Shown: positions 57,915 to 64,000 of the stretch, one piece after another
Numbering within the stretch: position 1 is the stretch's first letter
Layout of the letters: each line of letters starts with the position of its first letter
Assembly: GCA_013400115.1 (NCBI GenBank)
Contig: VXBP01002343.1
Span: forward strand, 1,264,278-1,328,277
Reading direction: 5' to 3'
DNA: 64,000 bases
Source of the DNA: Rhinopomastus cyanomelas
Taxonomy: Eukaryota; Chordata; Aves; Bucerotiformes; Rhinopomastidae
Notes under the pieces: model-generated
Database searches by the model: none
Told to the model about the DNA's origin: nothing
The model's input: only the letters and a program-made list of their open reading frames with translations
Position numbers and translations under genes: made by a program

Positions 57915-58129
57915 ATAACAGGCTCGCCAAACATAACTTGGAAATAAATGTCGTTATATCACATTTCATGCAAGGGTATCAAACGGGCACAGAAAAGAGC
58001 TATAAGCCCAGCAGATGCAGACAGCCTGCATGTCAGAATTCTGGAAGAAAGAAATCTACCAAAATCTTTGCAAAAGACTTGCAAATAACTTGAGCCTTAA
58101 GAAAGCCTCAAAGGTCTGAGAACTGAAAC

Positions 58130-58299
58130 CCCAGAACAGGTTGTCCAGAGGTGGCAGATGCCCACAACTCTGGAGATATTCAAGGTAATGATGGATGGGT
58201 CTTTCAGCAACCTGGTCTAGTTGCAGTTGTCCCTGGTCACTGCAGAAGGGTTGGACTAGATGAGCTTTAAGGTTCTTTCAACCCACAGTATTCTATGAC
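58130..58299 (+). repeat. CR1 LINE 3' fragment
   Basis: Sense CR1: CCAGAACAGGTTGTCCAGAG, TCTGGAGATATTCAAGGTAA, CAGCAACCTGGTCTAG, GGTTGGACTAGATGAGCTTT, tail AGTATTCTATGAC. Confidence 0.88.
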
Positions 58300-59307
58300 T
58301 TTTAAGTCTTGCATTAAACACAGTATTGTGAAGGGTGTTTGGGACAATCCAGGCCTATTAGCAAACAGCAATGTGAGACCAGATAAAAGTGAATAGTTGA
58401 CACTGGATTCTATTTGCAAAGAATTAAAAGACAAGTATGACTGATGGAAAAAAAGCATATCCAGTTAACGAGATGAGAAGCTTCTGGCGATGCATATTGC
58501 TAATAAAAATACTAATAAGAGAACTGGAAAAATTATCTTAAACCTTATTTGCTATTACACAACATTTCTCTTCAACAGATACTACAAGATTAAAACTAGA
58601 CAGACAGACCTTGAATATTAACAGTAAATACAGAGTTGCTGAGCATGTGAATTTCCAATAGGAAGGGAAGGTATCAGTTCTTGGCTTCTCATTACAGAAT
58701 TTGGTTTTAACTCAGCTCTCAGGAAAAAAGGGAAAAAAAGGAACAGAGAAGTCTGAAAATGATAAACCATGACAGTGATAAGAGACCACATTTTTACTCC
58801 ATTAAAATGGCATGAATAGGTTAAAAAACTAGGCATAGGAAAAGGTTTTAAATACATAAATGTAAAGCTAATTCTAAAACAGAACAAACTCAATCCTGTG
58901 AAAGGTTGATTCTGAAATGCAGAGAATAAGCCAAGCACACGCTCCCCAGAAGGCTGCAGCAGTGATATCAACAGGTGTACTTCACTTAGCAACAAGGAAG
59001 ATGATTTTCCAGCCTCTGGCTGCAAATATCCAGTCTCTACAAGAATAATAGAACAAGCTTTGCCTCCAATTTGCTGACTTAAAGTTGTTGATACTGGTTC
59101 AAATGAATAGTGCAAGTGAGTACAGCATCTTAAAAAAAATGTTCTGTTTTTAAAATAGGGAAGGCCAAGTATGTGCATACCATAATTTCTGCCTTACTCC
59201 ACATAAAACTGCTCTGGATGATATAACTGTCCTCCAGCACCTTCTAGTTTCCCAGCTGTCCCAGTGATGTCTTGAAAAGGGCACAAGAGCAGCAACTTGC
59301 ATTTGGA
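58300..59307. other. Intronic stretch with a long chance-like ORF
   Basis: No repeat family is recognised. The minus strand is open for 186 codons at 58618-59178; the translation matches no family I know. Confidence 0.4.
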
Positions 59308-59403
59308 CTCCCTCTAATCAGAGTTGTCCCTGCCCACTGCAGGGAGGCTGAAACTAGATCATCTTCAAGATCCTTTCCAACCTAAACCACTCTGTGATTC
59401 TAT
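59308..59403 (+). repeat. CR1 3'-end fragment
   Basis: CTAATCAGAGTTGTCCCTGC, CCACTGCAGGGAGGCTG, ACTAGATCATCTTCAAGATC, tail CACTCTGTGATTCTATAC. About 95 bp of a sense CR1. Confidence 0.88.
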
Positions 59404-60124
59404 ACATAGGAAAGGTTCAGCCTGTAGAGCTACCACAAACAACTCACTGGCCTACTGTCAGACTTCTGGTGCTACTGAAAACTAGTGGATGGAGCAGCCT
59501 TCAGAAGGGGAAAAAGAAGGGAAGTACAGGACTAAGATTTCAACCAAGGTGGGTGGGTTAACGCTTTGTATGAGTCTTGGGTAGTAAACTACCTATTCCT
59601 CACTACCTCCAACTGAACTGCTAACCTTCTTTCTTATCATCATATGAATTTAAAAAGGCTTGGAAGGGTTTTTCTGTAAGTTATCAAAGCTGAAGCAAAG
59701 TGAAGACATAGATCTACTGGGCACAACTTGTACTGTAATCCACAACTTAATGTTTCCTCAGGCATAAACCATGGAATACACTAAGTAGCCAAAAGGCTAA
59801 ATGACCTTAAGGCTCAAAGACTGAGTTCCACTCAATAGTTCAGTATGCAAGTTTGACATCTTGGACTGTAATAACAATTTAATTAAATCTTAAATGTCTT
59901 CAGATTTGATCCTTTTAGCCTTTCTGAGGCATTGCTTTCATACTCTGCAACATGAGAATCACTTGCTCACTAAGTGTTAAGGAATATCGTAAAGCCAAGA
60001 TACTAGGCAGTGTGTTTCCTCTGCATGTGCAAAGGATCAGTGTTTCCATCTCCAGCAGACTAGCAGCTGATCTTAACAACAGTCTCTGAAAACATATCAG
60101 CATTAAATCAGCTGGATTATCAAG
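59404..60124. other. Intronic stretch without recognised features
   Basis: No exon or repeat family is recognised. Confidence 0.4.
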
Positions 60125-60300
60125 GTAAAACAACGTGAGCCAGCAGCACACATCCTTGCAGCAACAAAGGCTAATGGTATGCTAGGCAGTACTAGCAGAG
60201 AAGCACAGCTGATGGGCTGGGGGAGGCAATTACACCCCATTTCTCTGCACTTATAGGGTGACACCTGGAATACCAGGTCCAGTTTTGGTCTTTCCACCCA
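60125..60300 (+). repeat. CR1 LINE internal fragment
   Basis: Decayed sense CR1 ORF2 sequence equivalent to the MSQQCALVAKKAN...LVRPHLEY region: GTGAGCCAGCAGCACACATC, AACAAAGGCTAATGGTATGC, GGTGACACCTGGAATACCAG, GTCCAGTTTTGGTCTTTCC. Both ends are ragged. Confidence 0.6.
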
Positions 60301-61894
60301 CCATCTCCGCTCCTCAGTAATGAGGAAGATGCCACACAGACTGTTACTATGCTTAAGGCCGTGAAAGACAAATTGAAGCTAGAGCACTAGAGTAGCTAGG
60401 GGGTCACATACTGGCTGGATCTACTTAAGGTGTACTTTGATTTTGCCTTCTCCAACCTGCACAGCAGGTGCACTTCAAAAATAAGTACTTTTCAAATAGT
60501 TGAAGGAATAAAACACTGTATTATTTAGATTAAAACCTCATATCTCAGCAACTCTTCAAGAAGATGCAAACTCCTATTCGAACTTTTCCTGCCACTGAGT
60601 AATCCATAAGTAATTACTACATCCACTCTTTAGTTCCTACTATGAGATACGTTTATTCTTAATATTTCCTACAGTCCTTAAAAGGTATCTCCTGCTTGCC
60701 AATTTGTGACTTATAAAAATTACTATTGTGACTTCTTCCAATCTGTCAAATTTGCCATCCAGTTCAGAAGTTATCAGATAAAAGTGGGCAAATACAAGGA
60801 AAAGTCTACCCGACAAAATGCATCAATGCATCTCTAGGGTGAAGAGGAAAGAATAAGGTGTACACAACAGACGTTACTCATGTCAGTTATTGCACTACTG
60901 TAAAAAGCTTAGATATAGTGATCTATCTGTCTGGTGCAGAAATGTATGTGAAAACAATACTCTGAGATCCAAAAGGCTGTGGGTGAACTACTGAAGTTAC
61001 GAAGGCTGCTAAAGAGTTTTGCATTTGTTGTTAATAATCAGAATTGAGCAGAATTATTTTAATTTGTTTTCCCTTCCATATATTTACTATATTTTCTAGA
61101 CACATAGTTTTGGATATGGTGGCTACAGTACGTCAGCTTTATTTTTTTCAGTTCTGAACTAATAATTTGATTTTAATTCAATAAGTTTTCATTTAATACG
61201 CAACATATTTAAAAGGCATGCTTTTAAATGCATCGCGTTGTTCCTCACAAACTGTTTCCCGTTTTAGGGATGTGTTTCCTGGAAAAAAATTATAAAGCAC
61301 TTTCCAATAGACTAGAGAAGGTGTTTTTTTGTTGTAAGAAAGGTATTGTTTGGAACACTTTTATTTCACTAATTTCACAATCTCCTTTTAAGTAAAGAGA
61401 AACTGAAATGGTTATTCCCTTCAGTGCCTTTCATAATACTGAAGTTGCAGATAGGCAAGAGAATTATTTGTAAAGTACAGTTCCATTAAGTAAATCAACA
61501 AAGTCTGACGTTGACTAGAAACTGTAAATCAAAACAGTTGAAAACGAAGATAAGCAAAATGTTTTAACAAACACTGGAAGTCCCTCCAGGAAAAAAAAAA
61601 AATCTACCATAAATATGGAAATGCATCAGCTGGAGCTCTCATGGAGTGCTGCAGACACTCACTAAATGCAGTTCTTGAAGAAGTCTGAGAAATACAACAC
61701 ACATCCCTGTTCACTCTATGCTAGCAGAACTGAACACTAGAAGTTGTAAAAATGAATGCAATACTGTTACGGAGGAAATACTGTCTGACAAGCAAATTCA
61801 AGTTTCATTGGAACAGCCAGAACAGTTACTGGATCCATTTCACTCCCAATAGTTACTGCCAGTTCTTCTGATTTTATGAACTTCAGCACTGAAT
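60301..61894. other. Intronic stretch without recognised features
   Basis: AT-rich sequence; an A12 run lies at about 61590. No exon or repeat family is recognised. Confidence 0.4.
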
Positions 61895-62638
61895 GCTGTG
61901 CTTGGCTCACAACAACGTAATGCAGTGCTACAGGCCTGGGGGAGAGCAGCTGGAAAACTGCTTCGCGGAAAGAGACCGCAGAGTACTGACTGAGCATCAG
62001 CTAAAAATGAGCCATCAGTGTGCTCAGGGGGCCAAGGTGGCCAATGGCATCCTGGCTTATATCAGAAATAGCATAGCCAACGGAGTAAGGAAGTGATTGC
62101 TGCTTTGTGCTTGGCACTGGTGAGGCCACAGCTTGAGCACTGTGTTCAGCTCTGGATACTTCAATACAAGAAAAACATTGAGATGCTGGGATAGATCCAG
62201 AGAAGGGCAACTAGACTGGTGAAGAGTGTGGAAAACAACTCTTATGAGGAGCAGTTGACAGAGCCAGGGCTATTTAGTCTGAAGAAAAGGAGACTGAGGG
62301 GAGACCTTATCACCCTCTAGAACTACCTGAGAGTAAACCCAGGTGGACCCTGGTGTCTTCTCACAAGTAACAAGCAATAGAACAAAAGTAAACAGCCTCA
62401 AGTTGCATTAGAGGTGGTTCAAGTTAGATATTAGGAAAAACATCTTTGAAAGTCATCAGGCACTAGAACAAGCTGGGCTGCCTAGGAAGCTGTTGAATTG
62501 CCCTGTGTTTAGAAGTCATGTAGGTATGGAGCTTAAGGACACGGTATAGTGATGGGCTTGCTATAGCTAGGTTACTGGTTGGACTTAATGATCTTAAAGT
62601 TATTTTCCAACTTAAACAATACGGAGACTCTATGAATG
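61895..62638 (+). repeat. CR1 LINE 3' part
   Basis: Sense CR1 of the same subfamily as the nested copy at 28225: CAGTGCTACAGGCCTGGGGG, AAATGAGCCATCAGTGTGC, CTGGTGAGGCCACAGCTTG, GCTATTTAGTCTGAAGAAAA, AGATATTAGGAAAAACATC, GGTTGGACTTAATGATCTTA, tail ACTCTATGAATGAC. The ORF2 frame is broken by several stops and shifts. Confidence 0.92.
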
Positions 62639-64000
62639 ACCAAGCCACACAACAGCAAACCTCAGTATTGCAAGAGTTAAGTACATTACAGTAAATGAAT
62701 TGTTATTTCAGCTTAACTTCATACTCCAGGTTGTGAACTGCAATTATTTAGGAGCAGCTTCAAATGCAGTTCGTGCATTCATGTTATAATCTACAGGAGA
62801 ACGCATAGTAGATAGCTGGAAACACTCCAGCTGTTCAAGCTTAATGCATCTGTACTTATGAGCCAGCAGTGTTTGAATCTGAGCCAGAAATGCTAAGCTC
62901 TTACTAGTGGTTGACGTAGAAAATGAAACTTGTGAAGGTGAAGACTACATAGAGGAGAACTAGACACTGATAAACCAGTCACCCGGAAAGGCACAATATG
63001 TCCATGGATATTTAACACCTCATCTTGTTCAGCAACTATTAAATGCTTAACTGTACATAACAAGACCAGTCCAATGAAGACTACCTGAGAACACCACATT
63101 CCGATAAGAAATGCTGCTGTTATCATTATATTGTTAAAGAAAGCCCCATCCACAGTCCTTATCTGGATGAAATACATTAACTTGAAGCTGTTGCATAAGA
63201 ACAATTCAGTACTTTCCAACTATGTGCCCCTCCCTCTTACACCTTCAAAGAAAAGAAGCCTAAACTAGTTCTGTAACTTTTAGGAACTGATAAGTACAAC
63301 CATATCACCAACCAGGAGTAATGTGTTCATTTTGCTCAGAACTAACCTGGTAGTGTGCATTTTCAAATCAGTGAATAAATTCTCCACGTATGGGTGCAAA
63401 CTTACACCTTGTCTTCAGCAGGTACATCAACCTCCTTCACTGCCACACGCTGGGAGCTCCCAAACTGTGGCCTGCTTCATCTTAAGATGAACAGCTTCTT
63501 TTTACACACTCTTGGGAAGCATCCTCAAAAAGAAATGAGGAGCAAGAACCACACAATGTGTTTTTGCACCACTTACAAAGCTCTCCAATGCAATTCCACT
63601 TTATTTATGCTACACCGATCAAAACTATAGAGCTGTTCTGTTTCATACTCTTGTTACTCTAAAGAACTTCCTTAAAGCCTCCTAGTTTTACTTTTATACC
63701 AGCTAAATTAGGTTTTTCTAAGCTTCTGCCAGAACTGGATTTGCTTCAGTTTATTTTCTGAAAGTCACATGGGTTCAAAAACAACTTGGCCTTTCTCGAT
63801 TAACCATTACTCTTGCCTTCATTTCTATTTAAGAACATACTTATTATTTGAGAAAACAAGCAAATTCAATGCCAAGAATCAAGCTACTTCCTCATTTGTT
63901 ATTGACTCCCCCTTTTCAGTAGCAAGGACAAATTTTCAGAATAATTTTTCATATGATTCTTTTAAGGCAAACTAAAAACATGGATATATTTTTATTAATG
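62639..64000. other. Intronic or upstream stretch without recognised features
   Basis: No exon, CpG island or repeat family is recognised up to the right edge. Confidence 0.4.

Larger units (their letters stand above)
53280..64000 (-). other. FNDC3A: FNDC3A first intron (partial), CR1-rich
   Basis: This is sequence upstream of the start-codon exon. No CpG island or promoter is seen, so the noncoding first exon presumably lies beyond 64000. Eight of the nine CR1 pieces point right, antisense to the gene. Confidence 0.7.

Noticed and set aside
1..64000. tRNA, rRNA, snRNA, microRNA, CRISPR or prokaryotic operons
   Set aside because: No tRNA box pairs, snRNA motifs, regular spaced repeats or dense ORFs were seen. 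MicroRNA hairpins cannot be judged by eye.

Overview
The window is vertebrate nuclear DNA, almost certainly from a bird. It is AT-rich, gene-sparse and dominated by fragments of the CR1 LINE family, whose 3' ends carry the ATTCTATG-type tail. Its only recognisable gene has long introns. Species cannot be fixed from the sequence. No prokaryotic, phage or CRISPR features are present.

The whole window appears to be the 5' part of one gene, FNDC3A (fibronectin type III domain containing 3A), transcribed from the minus strand (right to left). Three coding exons can be read: 53151-53252 (start codon, MAEHPPLLDTT...), 29762-29837 (VILVQVNPGEAF...) and 692-768 (PAQVPMMSPNGSVP...). They have consistent GT/AG sites, join in frame (phases 0, 1, 0) and give the first 85 codons. 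They are separated by introns of about 23.3 kb and 29.0 kb. The upstream noncoding exon and main promoter lie beyond 64000, and the rest of the protein lies left of position 1.

The most interesting functional feature is a CpG island at about 6730-7440, inside the intron before the 692-768 exon. On the minus strand it holds a 7-nt coding stub (ATGAGCG, 7192-7198) followed directly by a GTAAGG splice donor. Spliced to 692-768 it gives MSG-PAQVP in the correct frame. This is very probably the alternative promoter and first exon of a shorter FNDC3A isoform.

The introns hold about 30 CR1 pieces. Notable ones are a CR1 with an inverted 5' part (3424-4968, twin-priming structure), two independent copies of a CR1 with two 3' tails in tandem (15276-15520 and 18726-19019), a CR1 inserted into another CR1 with 6-bp flanking repeats (28225-29049), and a solo retroviral-type LTR inserted in an old CR1 (51298-52004). 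There are also three much older CR1 relics (about 1520-2510, 14395-15060, 34085-34560) and a possible MIR relic (about 45595-45725). The stretch 34.6-45.0 kb has no recognisable CR1 and contains a strong G-quadruplex motif and several candidate conserved noncoding segments. I found no sign of a wholly new biological system; the leads worth following are the alternative promoter and the unusual CR1 structures.
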